Part shown: positions 9,742 to 18,504 of the stretch, piece by piece | How the letters are laid out: each line of letters starts with the position of its first letter | Numbering within the stretch: position 1 is the stretch's first letter | Source: Chloroflexota bacterium | GTDB lineage: Bacteria > Chloroflexota > Anaerolineae > Aggregatilineales > J027 | Assembly (NCBI GenBank): GCA_013112715.1 | Contig: JABFGB010000009.1 | Location: 115,882 to 179,881 of the forward strand | DNA length: 64,000 bases | Direction of reading: 5' to 3' | Position numbers and translations under genes: made by a program | Notes under the pieces: model-generated | Told to the model about the DNA's origin: nothing | Database searches by the model: none | What the model saw: only the letters and a program-made list of their open reading frames with translations

Positions 9742-10512
9742 CTAGTCCTGTGGTTGCGGAGAATCGGATTCATCCGGCGGGAGGAATTGATGGGTCTCAG
9801 AATCATCCAGTGCGGTAAAACGCATAAACGCCCGTTCCTGTGCGCTCATTTCGGCGGGATATTCGTTACGATCAGAGGCTTCCATAATCCGATAGCCCTC
9901 TTTGATATAGCTGCGTATGGTGTGTGGGCTGACCCCCATTTCATCGGCGGCAAGGTCAGCGCTCATACCTTCCACTACACAGAGTTGGATGGCTTGACGG
10001 ATACGGTCGGTTAGTTCGGGATAGGGCCGCTGCTTTGGTAGAACCAGTGCGTTGACCAGTGATTTGTCTGCTTTGTTTTTGATGACTTTTTCGACGCTGG
10101 ATGAGATCGCAAAAGAGACATTTTGTAACCATGCAATGGTGCTGGCGATTTGCAACCCCACATCGTTGCGCACCAAATACCCAACGGCTCGACCCTCCAG
10201 CGCGGCCAAAGCATAGTCGGTGCGTGGAAGGTGTTCTAAAACCACGACCTTTACATCAGGTATCTTGGCGCGGACGCGGATAATAATGGCTTTTAGCTCA
10301 TCGGCGGTTTCAATATCTTCGGTATCCAAGAGCACAGTGTCCGGCCATTCTGCGTCGGCGCGACGGTCTAACCACTCAAAAATGCCGTTGACTGTTTGGG
10401 TCAACGCCACAACGCGCGTCCGACGATCCCATGCCAAGTAGCTGTTAATCGCGTGCAGACCATAAAAATCATGGTCGCAGATCATCACCTTAAGATTGAC
10501 GTGAAGTGTCAT
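9742..10512 (-). CDS. atypical response regulator with LuxR-type HTH
   Basis: A 256-residue two-domain protein. Residues 1-130 have the pattern of a receiver: VMICDHD near the N-terminus, the presumed phospho-acceptor region VLLDTEDIE, and VVVLEH. However, the usual Met-Pro after the Asp is missing and the conserved Lys of the GYL-x-K motif is Arg (GYLVRNDV). The second half holds a helix-turn-helix (MSADLAADEMGVSPHTIRSYI) followed by an acidic tail. No histidine kinase is adjacent. It may respond to something other than phosphorylation, or to a distant kinase. The next gene in the operon is the SDR enzyme. Confidence 0.75.
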   Translation of the reverse strand: MTLHVNLKVMICDHDFYGLHAINSYLAWDRRTRVVALTQTVNGIFEWLDRRADAEWPDTVLLDTEDIETADELKAIIIRVRAKIPDVKVVVLEHLPRTDYALAALEGRAVGYLVRNDVGLQIASTIAWLQNVSFAISSSVEKVIKNKADKSLVNALVLPKQRPYPELTDRIRQAIQLCVVEGMSADLAADEMGVSPHTIRSYIKEGYRIMEASDRNEYPAEMSAQERAFMRFTALDDSETHQFLPPDESDSPQPQD

Positions 10513-10546
10513 TTCTTCCCCCTGACAACATCCTTTTGGTTTATCC

Positions 10547-10996
10547 TCATTCGCCCGTTGATGGAACTAAAGGTAAAGATCGGCTGGTATCCAGAGGCGT
10601 TCCCCCACCCTCAACATCAGCCACATCATCCCCACCTAACGGCATCGTCCTTTCAATTTCTTCTGGTGTTTGCCCACTTTCCAGACGTTCGACGACTTCA
10701 TCAAATTCGTTGCCCAAATCCTCGTCTAATTGACTGCCAAAATGACGCATGGCCCGGCCTAGCGTTTGAGGATCAGCATTTTCCAGTTCGGAAAGCGCAT
10801 TCAAATCACCCGATTCGATACGGTCTAATTGGACGGAACTGGAACGGGCAAGGGCAACACGGCGGATGATGCGGGTGACGTTGGTGCTGCCTGTATAGGG
10901 ACTGCGTGGCACGGCCTGATCGAAATCGGCATAAGTCTTATAGTTAATTTCAAAATGTCGGCCAGTTTCGTTGCAGCGATATTCGTAGGTGGGCAT
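10547..10996 (-). CDS. FmdB-like protein with degenerate zinc ribbon
   Basis: A 149-residue protein whose start, MPTYEYRCNETGRHFE, is unmistakably FmdB-like. The family normally carries two Cys pairs that hold zinc. Here only the first Cys (residue 8) is kept: the second of the first pair is Thr, and the second pair region reads RSPYTGS. A basic stretch (IIRRVALARSSS) and a long acidic C-terminus follow, unlike typical FmdB proteins of about 70-110 residues. Zinc binding is therefore unlikely. FmdB proteins are small regulators of uncertain role. It lies 34 bp upstream of the response-regulator gene on the same strand. Confidence 0.65.
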   Translation of the reverse strand: MPTYEYRCNETGRHFEINYKTYADFDQAVPRSPYTGSTNVTRIIRRVALARSSSVQLDRIESGDLNALSELENADPQTLGRAMRHFGSQLDEDLGNEFDEVVERLESGQTPEEIERTMPLGGDDVADVEGGGTPLDTSRSLPLVPSTGE

Positions 10997-11061
10997 TGGG
11001 TTTCAAATCCACGATTCAGTATGTTTACCACACTCAAGTATACTGCTAGTATGGCAGGTCG

Positions 11062-12141
11062 CTAGTCTGGAATGGTGATGACTTTCCCCTCGGCGGCACG
11101 AATCAGACGATCCCAGATTGCCAGACCCAAGCCCTCCTGCACAAAACTTTTGACGAGAATGACATCTACCCCTAGAAAATCGAGGGTGCGCATTCCGGCA
11201 AACAAATTTCGTGCAATCATTTCGAGGTCGGTGCGTGGGCCAAGTTCGACCAATTGGATAGGGAGGCGGGCAAAATAAGGGTGGTCTTCTTCCGAAGTCA
11301 AAACACCCACCGATTTGCCCTCCACGACCAAACGCTGAATGATTGCCTGCATATGAGCAACGACTTTGGAATCATCCGAGCCAGTAAAAAGCATCAATTC
11401 GGCATTGGGAGAGTAATGTTTCAGCAGCATCCCCGGCGAGGTCATGCCCTGTTTGCTTTCTTCTGTCCCTACAAAACGCTGCTTAATCTGTAGATTGGGA
11501 ATCATAACCCGCAGTGGTTCAATCAATGCACCACCGGGGCGCAAGATCGTTGGGATGGCTTGGGTCAAATCTAACACGGTTGATTCGACGCCAATGGAGG
11601 TCGCGCCGCCATCCAACACCAAATCCACACAACCATCCAAATCCTCCAACACATGTTGGGCCGTAGTTGGGCTGGGGCGGGAAAAGCGATTGGCGCTGGG
11701 GGCGGCGATTGGCACATCCGCCGCTTTTAGCAGAGCAAGAGCCACCGGATGACTGGGTACACGCACGGCAACGGTATCTAAGCCAGCGGTGACAATAGCA
11801 GGTACACGTGACTGACGTTTTAACACAAGCGTCAGTGGCCCCGGCCAAAAGGCTTGGGCAAGTTGTAAGGCTAGTTGGGGAATATCCTTAGCCACCAATT
11901 CCAGTTGATGGCGGGATGAAAGATGGAGGATGATTGGGTCGGACGTGGGGCGGGCTTTGGCAGTAAAAATATGCTCGACTGCCACAGCATCAAACCCATT
12001 CGCGCCAAGCCCATAGACGGTCTCGGTGGGGAAGGCGACTAACCCACCAGCGCGGATGCGTTCGGCAGCTTGTTTAATCAGATGGGCTTCAGGATGCTGG
12101 GCATTTAAGTGAAGGACTTGTGTTTCAGCGGAATAGGTCAT
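11062..12141 (-). CDS. tsaC: L-threonylcarbamoyladenylate synthase (TsaC/Sua5 type)
   Basis: Makes threonylcarbamoyl-AMP from threonine, bicarbonate and ATP, the first step of the t6A37 modification of tRNAs that read ANN codons. The 359-residue length indicates the Sua5 form. The YrdC domain occupies about residues 15-205, with GGLVAFPTETVYGLGA, KARPTSDPIILH and APSANRFSRPSPTTA. The smaller Sua5 domain follows (PGMLLKHYSPNAELMLF). It begins 6 bp after rarA on the same strand, so the two are probably one transcript. Confidence 0.93.
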   Translation of the reverse strand: MTYSAETQVLHLNAQHPEAHLIKQAAERIRAGGLVAFPTETVYGLGANGFDAVAVEHIFTAKARPTSDPIILHLSSRHQLELVAKDIPQLALQLAQAFWPGPLTLVLKRQSRVPAIVTAGLDTVAVRVPSHPVALALLKAADVPIAAPSANRFSRPSPTTAQHVLEDLDGCVDLVLDGGATSIGVESTVLDLTQAIPTILRPGGALIEPLRVMIPNLQIKQRFVGTEESKQGMTSPGMLLKHYSPNAELMLFTGSDDSKVVAHMQAIIQRLVVEGKSVGVLTSEEDHPYFARLPIQLVELGPRTDLEMIARNLFAGMRTLDFLGVDVILVKSFVQEGLGLAIWDRLIRAAEGKVITIPD

Positions 12142-12147
12142 GAGTCT

Positions 12148-13350
12148 TTAAGCATCCTCTCGTTTGATACGAGGGTGGTAGTAGCGGCGGCCTTTCAACT
12201 TATCCGGCAGCAAATCCGCATCGGTATAGGCTTCGTAGCCCTTGCCATAGCCGAGGTCTTTCATCAGGCCAGTCGGGGCGTTGCGTAAATTTAAGGGAAT
12301 CGGTTGGTTGCCCAAGCGCTGCACATCATCAAGCGCAGCAAAATAGGCTTCGTAAGCACTGCGGTCTTTTTTCGCCGAGGCCAGATACACCACCCCATGC
12401 GCAAGGTTGATGGCACATTCGGGATAGCCAATAGTTTCAACGGCGCGGAAGACTTCGTTGGCGACCACGAGGGCCGTTGGTTGGGCCATGCCAATATCTT
12501 CGGATGCGAAGATGACCATACGGCGAGCAATAAATTTGGGGTCTTCGCCTGCGTCTACCATGCGAGCCAAATAATAAAGGGCGGCATCCACATTGCTAGC
12601 ACGCATACTTTTGATAAAGGCGCTGATGGTGTTGTAATGCTCCTCGCCTTTTTTATCAAAACGCAGATGGGCTGATTGCAGGGTGCGTTTGAGCGTATCT
12701 ACGGTGACTTCGTGATAGAGATTGGCGGTGTTTTCCAGCAAGGTGATGCCTTGTCGTGCATCCCCATTTGCCATACTAACCAGCCACTCCCGCGCTTCAT
12801 CGTCGAGGTCAATAGGAGTATCAGGCGTGTCTAAGTTATATTGTTCGACAGCCCGTTGGATAATGGCGTGCATTTCTTCGGGGGTTAGTTCACGCAGGGT
12901 GAAAACTCGGCAACGCGAAAGCAACGGGGCAATCACCTCAAAACTCGGATTCTCGGTGGTCGCGCCAATCAGGGTAATGGTGCCCGTTTCAACATAGGGC
13001 AGCAAAAAATCCTGCTGGGCTTTGTTGAAGCGATGAATTTCATCTAAAAACAGGACGGTGGGTTGACCGTTCTGTGCGGCTGCTTCAACCACCTCGCGCA
13101 CATCGGCCTTCCCCGCTGAGACCGCCGACAATTCTGAAAAATCCGCCCCAATTTCAGTTGCATAAATCCGCGCCAAAGTCGTTTTGCCAACGCCGGGTGG
13201 CCCCCAAAAGATCATCGAGAACAGGTGACGAGTTTCGATGGCGACACGCAGAGGCTTGCCAGCGCCAACTAAATGCGATTGACCCATATATTCATCAAGG
13301 GTACGAGGGCGAATACGGGCGGCAAGGGGTTCTTGTTTGAGTTGAGACAT
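12148..13350 (-). CDS. rarA: replication-associated recombination protein RarA (MgsA) AAA ATPase
   Basis: A 400-residue AAA ATPase acting at stalled replication forks. Walker A is GPPGVGKTTLAR near residue 50 and Walker B is LFLDEIHRFN near 100. Sensor 1 reads IGATTENPSFEV and the arginine finger LLSRCRVF. The C-terminal tetramerisation region (SAFIKSMRASNVDAALYYLARM, AINLAHGVVYLA) is complete, and the length is normal for the family. The homologous clamp-loader subunits lack this C-terminal part. It is followed at 6 bp by the tsaC gene. Confidence 0.94.
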   Translation of the reverse strand: MSQLKQEPLAARIRPRTLDEYMGQSHLVGAGKPLRVAIETRHLFSMIFWGPPGVGKTTLARIYATEIGADFSELSAVSAGKADVREVVEAAAQNGQPTVLFLDEIHRFNKAQQDFLLPYVETGTITLIGATTENPSFEVIAPLLSRCRVFTLRELTPEEMHAIIQRAVEQYNLDTPDTPIDLDDEAREWLVSMANGDARQGITLLENTANLYHEVTVDTLKRTLQSAHLRFDKKGEEHYNTISAFIKSMRASNVDAALYYLARMVDAGEDPKFIARRMVIFASEDIGMAQPTALVVANEVFRAVETIGYPECAINLAHGVVYLASAKKDRSAYEAYFAALDDVQRLGNQPIPLNLRNAPTGLMKDLGYGKGYEAYTDADLLPDKLKGRRYYHPRIKREDA

Positions 13351-13438
13351 GAAAATAAGGCCTGTCTCTATCTATAGACGGTTTAGAGGGGATTATTATA
13401 GAGGTTCAAAGCATGAAGATATAGAGTGTTTGTGCGAC

Positions 13439-14533
13439 TTACCAACGCACCAATAGCCCTTCCATTGTGAGACCGGGGCCAAAGGCTAAGAGCACGCCAT
13501 AATCGCCGGGGGAGGGCTGGCTGCATCGCTGGATGTGGTCGAGGACAAACAGGATAGTGGCGGAGGACATATTGCCATATTGATATAGTACCTCGTGTGA
13601 GCAGGTCACCTGCTCATGAGAAAGGCCCAGTTTGGCCTGCACATAGTCTACAATTTTGGTGCTGCCGGGATGAATCCCCCAAAATCGGACTTCACGCCGG
13701 GTGAGATGCTGTTGAGCCAAGAGATTATCCACAAATGGATCAATTTGAGCCGCCAGCAAATCTGGCACATAGCTGGAAAGATACATCTGAAAGCCATGAT
13801 CAGTGACATTAAATGACATATGCTTTAGGGTTTTATAGTCGCAATGAGTGGCCGAGCAAACGAGACGGGGGCCATTCACTGTACGACCCTCTCCAGCGGT
13901 ATCATCCCCAATCAATACCATCGCCGCCCCATCCGAAAATAATGCGGACGAGACCACATTTTCGGCGGTGTCTTCTAATTGAAGATGCAACGAACACAAC
14001 TCGATTGCCAATACGAGCACACGCCGACCTGCACGGGATAGAACTGCTTCGGTAGCCCGTAACAGACCGGGGAACGCCCCATAACAACCCATGCCCAAGA
14101 CACAAGTGCGGCGCAGGTCGGGACGCATCCCGAACCGTTCGGCCAATAATAAATCAAGGCCGGGGATGTTAAAACCTGTGCAAGAGACCACAATGAGATC
14201 GTCAATATCATCGGGCGTATAGCCTGCTTGAGCCAATCCACAGCGGATAATTGACTCGCCCAGTGGAACTGCCTCGGCCATATAAAGATCATTGCGCGTT
14301 TGAGTGGAGCGCTCATTGGCAAAATAGCCCTGTTGGACAATGCTGTGGCGAAATCCTACCCCGGCCCGATCAAAAATTACCTGCATGGCTCTGACGCGGC
14401 GCGGGTCTAGCTTGCCCAGTTTACGACCAAGCAGATCAACAAATTCGCCAAATATTTCTTGTTGGCTGTGCCGAGCAGCCGGAACACCCGTCGCAAGAGA
14501 GAGGATGGATGGTGAGGATAACGGTGTATTCAT
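13439..14533 (-). CDS. type III polyketide synthase (chalcone/stilbene-synthase-like)
   Basis: A 364-residue homodimeric ketosynthase that extends an acyl-CoA starter with malonyl-CoA without a carrier protein. The catalytic triad is intact: Cys150 in VLGMGCYGAFPG, His288 in FWGIHPGSTK and Asn321 in YGNMSSATI. It is the last gene of a three-gene operon, its ATG overlapping the stop of the FAD enzyme by 4 bp. The set of synthase, flavoprotein and methyltransferase is the same as in the Streptomyces srsABC alkylresorcinol pathway. Products such as alkylresorcinols, alkylpyrones or methylated quinones are therefore plausible. Starter and product cannot be read from the sequence. Confidence 0.93.
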   Translation of the reverse strand: MNTPLSSPSILSLATGVPAARHSQQEIFGEFVDLLGRKLGKLDPRRVRAMQVIFDRAGVGFRHSIVQQGYFANERSTQTRNDLYMAEAVPLGESIIRCGLAQAGYTPDDIDDLIVVSCTGFNIPGLDLLLAERFGMRPDLRRTCVLGMGCYGAFPGLLRATEAVLSRAGRRVLVLAIELCSLHLQLEDTAENVVSSALFSDGAAMVLIGDDTAGEGRTVNGPRLVCSATHCDYKTLKHMSFNVTDHGFQMYLSSYVPDLLAAQIDPFVDNLLAQQHLTRREVRFWGIHPGSTKIVDYVQAKLGLSHEQVTCSHEVLYQYGNMSSATILFVLDHIQRCSQPSPGDYGVLLAFGPGLTMEGLLVRW

Positions 14534-15699
14534 GGTGAAACCCTCTTTTGTTTAAGGACATGGCTGTCACGGGTGTATCGCACAAGCAGTTCACCCATAA
14601 CGGGGAATTTATTTAAGAAATGTAGACCGGGTGTGAGCAGCGAAGGGTGCAGCATGATGGATTGCAAGGCCCGTGCCAAACGCATTTGGTCGGCAAATTG
14701 CCGTCGCCAATCCTGTGCATAGTCTTTTAATAAGGATTTTGCCAAAGTAGGCTGCCGGAGCATTTTATCCACATAGGTCGCCGCCAACATCCCACCATGT
14801 AGGGCCATCACCATACCGTCGCCAGCGATTGGGGTAATCAATCCTGCGGCATCCCCGGCCATCAAAATATCGTTTTCGACAAGGTTCTTACGAATGAAGG
14901 GCACTTGACCAATGCTCAACCAGCGATCATGTACTGGTGTGGCCTGAGATAGCCATTGCCCAAGAAGTGGATTTTGCTGGCACATCCACGCAATAAACTG
15001 TTCAATCGTCCCCCCAGCTTGACGAAAAACCTCTTGACGTACCAACAAACAAACATTGGCAAGCCCACCCTCCACCTCCGACATGCCGCAGTAACCGCCG
15101 GGGAAAACAAACAATCGTATTTGGTCACCGAGGGGTGGGCCATGAAAGTGATTTTTTAGACCCATAAACGGCTGCGACTTATTTAGAAAACTCCGATTTA
15201 AGGCGCGATCCAAATTACTGCGTTTGCCATGTGCGGCAATAACTGCCCTTGCTTGAAAAGTGGATAGATGGGAAGCGGATCGGATCTCGAGGCAAAATTT
15301 TGCGGATAGCCTGCCTGAAACATTGGTTACGGTGGAATTTTCATATACCACAACGCCCTGTTGACGAGCATGGTCGGCAAGTAATTTATCAAGGGCATAA
15401 CGACTGAGACCCCATGCTTCACTGGGGAGTAGGTTTGTCCATGTGGTGCCATTTGGGGCAGTAATTTGTACCGTCCGAATAGAGATGGGGCAAAGCGCTT
15501 GTATGTGAGAGGTGACACCCAATTGGTTAAACAAATGGATGCACTCCGATGAAAGGAATTCACCACAGACCTTATGATGAGGATAACATTTGGCCTCAAA
15601 TAAGCCGACGTGATAACCTGCCGCCGCCAGTATTAACGCTGCACTCGACCCGGCCAACCCACCCCCAACAATTGCGACATCAAAGAAGGTCGCGCTCAT
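14530..15699 (-). CDS. FAD-dependent oxidoreductase, geranylgeranyl-reductase-like family
   Basis: A 389-residue flavoprotein. The dinucleotide-binding motif AIVGGGLAGSSAAL is at the N-terminus, followed by KVCGEFLSSE, which is typical of the geranylgeranyl reductase/hydroxylase group. The second FAD motif is ILMAGDAAGLITPIAGDGM. The ATG at 15699 is chosen because it overlaps the methyltransferase stop by 4 bp (ATGA); a longer in-frame start ten codons upstream would lie inside that gene. In a type III polyketide operon the expected role is oxidation or hydroxylation of the aromatic product. A reductase role is the alternative. Confidence 0.88.
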   Translation of the reverse strand: MSATFFDVAIVGGGLAGSSAALILAAAGYHVGLFEAKCYPHHKVCGEFLSSECIHLFNQLGVTSHIQALCPISIRTVQITAPNGTTWTNLLPSEAWGLSRYALDKLLADHARQQGVVVYENSTVTNVSGRLSAKFCLEIRSASHLSTFQARAVIAAHGKRSNLDRALNRSFLNKSQPFMGLKNHFHGPPLGDQIRLFVFPGGYCGMSEVEGGLANVCLLVRQEVFRQAGGTIEQFIAWMCQQNPLLGQWLSQATPVHDRWLSIGQVPFIRKNLVENDILMAGDAAGLITPIAGDGMVMALHGGMLAATYVDKMLRQPTLAKSLLKDYAQDWRRQFADQMRLARALQSIMLHPSLLTPGLHFLNKFPVMGELLVRYTRDSHVLKQKRVSP

Positions 15700-16466
15700 G
15701 GTTTTTCGGCGACCAATGTCATACGCCACGGCCAGCTGGGATACACAGAAATAGCGGCATTCGGCAGATCAGCGGTTTTGGCTAGGGACAATAACTCGGT
15801 AGGGATATAAGCACGCCGGATGGAAACTGCCCCATCATGGCGTGTGAGATAGCTGCGGGCAAAAAGGGGCTGGATTATTTTGAAGGCTAGGAGGGGTAGC
15901 CAGCCTCGTGTCAAATCCGTCATGATGAGGCCCCTGCGTGCTATACGGAAAGTTGAACGCAAAAAGGCAAGCACCTGTTCAGGGCTGAAGTGATGCAAAA
16001 ATAGGGAAGAAATCACATAATCTACACTGTTCGGCGCGAATGGGAGAGAATGGGCATCCCCCTGAATGAGTGAAATCTGGGATAAAGGGGTCGAGACAAC
16101 GTGATCGCGGGCGACTTTCAAATTTCGTGCCGAAAAATCGAGGGCCAGTATTTCCAATTCAAGGCCGTGTTGCTTGGCCCATTGCTCCATTTTTAAAGGG
16201 ATTTGGGCTGAACCCGTGCCAATATCAAGACAGACGAGGCGGTGAGTAGAATTTCGCAAACGAGGATAGAGATGGCGTTTCAAAGAGGATAGCCCACCGA
16301 GATGCCGATTAATCCGCCAAAGATCCGCCAAGTTTTGACGGACATCTGACTGTGAGCCGATACCACTATCGAGTAGTTCTGGCTGATCTATCCGTGATGG
16401 CACCAACCATTTGGATTGCCCTATTTGTTGGGGGTGGTGGTGCATGTTGGCTACTTTGTTTAACAC
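15696..16466 (-). CDS. class I SAM-dependent methyltransferase (UbiE-like fold) in polyketide operon
   Basis: A 256-residue methyltransferase and first gene of the operon with the FAD enzyme and type III polyketide synthase. Motif I reads VCLDIGTGSAQIP near residue 80. Later motifs are ILALDFSARNLKVA, IQGDAHSLPFAPNSVDYV and SSLFLHHFSPEQVL, which is the usual order for the class. It probably methylates a phenolic oxygen or a ring carbon of the polyketide product. An alternative start at MHHHPQQ, seven codons in, is possible. The coupling by overlapping stop and start codons shows that the three proteins are made together. Confidence 0.87.
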   Translation of the reverse strand: MLNKVANMHHHPQQIGQSKWLVPSRIDQPELLDSGIGSQSDVRQNLADLWRINRHLGGLSSLKRHLYPRLRNSTHRLVCLDIGTGSAQIPLKMEQWAKQHGLELEILALDFSARNLKVARDHVVSTPLSQISLIQGDAHSLPFAPNSVDYVISSLFLHHFSPEQVLAFLRSTFRIARRGLIMTDLTRGWLPLLAFKIIQPLFARSYLTRHDGAVSIRRAYIPTELLSLAKTADLPNAAISVYPSWPWRMTLVAEKP

Positions 16467-16597
16467 GTTGATGTTCCGTCCTAACCCTGCCCAATGTTTA
16501 TAGTAGCGGATTTACGGAAAGATCGCTTCCATCTTGGGTTGTTTCTCATGAAATGCTTAGATGAAGCGGACGAGAAGAACAGTCACTCAATCCACAA

Positions 16598-16626
16598 TTG
16601 ACATGTGAAATGACCTGCGGCATAAT
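16598..16626 (+). promoter_or_regulatory. sigma70-type promoter of tRNA-Arg
   Basis: TTGACA at 16598-16603, a 17-base spacer and CATAAT at 16621-16626. Transcription would start about 14 bases before the mature tRNA. This is one of the best promoter matches in the window. Confidence 0.7.
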
Positions 16627-16646
16627 AATTTATACAAAATGTAATT

Positions 16647-16722
16647 GTGCCTGTAGCTCAGTGGATAGAGCGATTGTCTACGGAACAATAGGCCGGGAGT
16701 TCGAATCTCTCCAGGCACACCA
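16647..16722 (+). tRNA. tRNA-Arg (anticodon ACG)
   Basis: A full cloverleaf can be folded by eye. The acceptor stem GTGCCTG pairs with CAGGCAC. The D stem is GCTC/GAGC. The anticodon stem ATTGT/ACAAT closes a seven-base loop CTACGGA with anticodon ACG at 16680-16682. The T stem GGGAG/CTCTC holds the loop TTCGAAT, with one G-T pair. The discriminator A is followed by an encoded CCA. The A34 would be deaminated to inosine to read CGU, CGC and CGA. Confidence 0.95.
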
Positions 16723-16753
16723 CAATTGACCATCAGTCTAAATAAAATTTACT

Positions 16754-16780
16754 CCGCTGCCCTAATATGGGCGGTTTTTG
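16754..16780 (+). terminator. rho-independent terminator after tRNA-Arg
   Basis: CCGCTGCCC and GGGCGG form a GC-rich hairpin (with a small bulge) that is followed directly by TTTTTG. It lies 32 bases after the tRNA. The rest of 16781-16947 shows nothing recognisable. Confidence 0.65.
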
Positions 16781-16947
16781 TTTTATAGTGAAGTTGGAGG
16801 CCCTTCTGAAACAGGATAAAATGAGATCGTTCCGTCGCATCAATTCAATGCCCAATTATGGTCGAAAATAATAGAAGATAAAAATTTAGTTGCGATTTTC
16901 GGGCGGAACACTCACAACTCTTCTTTAAAAATTAAATAGGGAAAGTT

Positions 16948-18477
16948 ATGAATATTGGCACATTACTCCCCGGACATGCCCGTTATCGCCCTCACCACAA
17001 CGCCGTTCTTTTTGAAAATCATCGTCTGACCTATCTTGAATTCAATCGCCGCGTCAATCGGCTTGCCAATGCGTTATTGGGCTATGGCATCCAAAAAGGC
17101 GACAAAATCGCTACCATCCTCCCCAATTGCCTTGAACTGCTGGATGTCTATTGGGCGGTGGCACGGATTGGGGCAGTGGTTGTCCCCCTAAGCCCTCTGC
17201 TACGTGAAGAAGGTCTCATAACCCTACTGAATGATTCCGATACGGTGTTGGTGGTGACCAACCACACCATGATTGAGGGAATAGACAATATCCGGCCTGA
17301 CTTGACGTTTGTACGTGGTTACATTTCGACTGATAGCCTATCGTCCGAGGGCTGGATAACCTATCAGGATTTTGTTGAAGCCGCCAGTGAGGACGACCCG
17401 CCGTACATCGAAATAAGCGATCACGATCAGTACAACATCATTTACAGCAGTGGCACGACCGGGATGCCCAAAGGAATTATCCACACGCATTATATTCGTT
17501 CGATGTACTGCACCCTATTTGCTTCGGCCTATCGCATCACACCGGAAAGTGTAATTTTGCATTCAGGGTCGCTCGTCTTCAACGGTGCATTCTTGACCTT
17601 CATGCCTTGGATGTATTTGGGCGCGACCTATATCCTGCTGCCCCAATTTGATGTGGATACAGTAATTCAATATGTCCAGCGCGAGGGTGTTACCCATATG
17701 ATGATGGTTCCGTCCCAGATTATCGCCCTGCTCAATTCACCCAATTTCAATGCCGACACCATGCGCTCGGTGCAAATGATTTGCTCAGTAGGAGCGCCGT
17801 TCCATCGCCAGCATAAAGACGAACTGAACCGTCGTCTGCCGGGAATATTTTATGAACTATATGGCTTGACCGAAGGTTTTGTCACGATTTTGGATAAACA
17901 GGATGTTCCGGCCAAGGTGGATTCGGTGGGAGTTCCACCACCCTTCTTTGAAATGAAGATATTAGATGAAGACGGCAAGGAAGTCCCAATCGGGCAGGTA
18001 GGTGAGATTGTGGGACGAGGGCCAATTTTGATGCCGGGATATTATAAGCGGCCTGATTTGACTTTTAATGCCATTCGGGACGGCTGGCTGTATACAGGTG
18101 ATATGGGTTATGTGGATGCGGATGGATTTTTGTATCTCGTAGATCGCAAAAAAGACCTGATTATCTCCGGTGGGGTCAATGTGTATCCACGTGATATTGA
18201 GGAAATTATCGTGCAGCATCCGATGGTGCGTGAAGCCGCTGTGTTTGGTGTGCCCGATGACAAATGGGGCGAAACCCCACTAGCGGCAATTATGCTGCGT
18301 GATAACGCGACCACCACCTCTGAAGAACTCCGCGATTGGATTAATGAACGGGTGGCGGCCCGCTATCAAAAAGTGAGTGAGGTGGTCGTGGTTGAATTTC
18401 TACCGCGCAGTGTGGCAGGCAAAACCCTGAAACGGATTTTACGAGACGAGTATGCCCAAAGGAATGTCAAACAGTAA
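16948..18477 (+). CDS. acyl-CoA synthetase (AMP-dependent, class I adenylate-forming)
   Basis: A 509-residue ligase that activates a carboxylic acid as acyl-AMP and then as CoA thioester. The AMP-binding P-loop reads IIYSSGTTGMPKG near residue 170. Further motifs are YGLTEG, LYTGDMGYVDADGFLYLVDR and the hinge. The catalytic Lys is in RSVAGKTLKRILRDE near the C-terminus. The length is normal for medium/long-chain fatty acid or cyclohexane-carboxylate-type ligases. It is followed by two alpha/beta hydrolase genes in the same direction with gaps of about 27 and 9 bp, suggesting a small catabolic or detoxifying operon. The substrate is unknown. Confidence 0.9.
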   Translation: MNIGTLLPGHARYRPHHNAVLFENHRLTYLEFNRRVNRLANALLGYGIQKGDKIATILPNCLELLDVYWAVARIGAVVVPLSPLLREEGLITLLNDSDTVLVVTNHTMIEGIDNIRPDLTFVRGYISTDSLSSEGWITYQDFVEAASEDDPPYIEISDHDQYNIIYSSGTTGMPKGIIHTHYIRSMYCTLFASAYRITPESVILHSGSLVFNGAFLTFMPWMYLGATYILLPQFDVDTVIQYVQREGVTHMMMVPSQIIALLNSPNFNADTMRSVQMICSVGAPFHRQHKDELNRRLPGIFYELYGLTEGFVTILDKQDVPAKVDSVGVPPPFFEMKILDEDGKEVPIGQVGEIVGRGPILMPGYYKRPDLTFNAIRDGWLYTGDMGYVDADGFLYLVDRKKDLIISGGVNVYPRDIEEIIVQHPMVREAAVFGVPDDKWGETPLAAIMLRDNATTTSEELRDWINERVAARYQKVSEVVVVEFLPRSVAGKTLKRILRDEYAQRNVKQ

Positions 18478-18504
18478 AAATAAAATTTCAGGGAGGTTTT
18501 GAGC

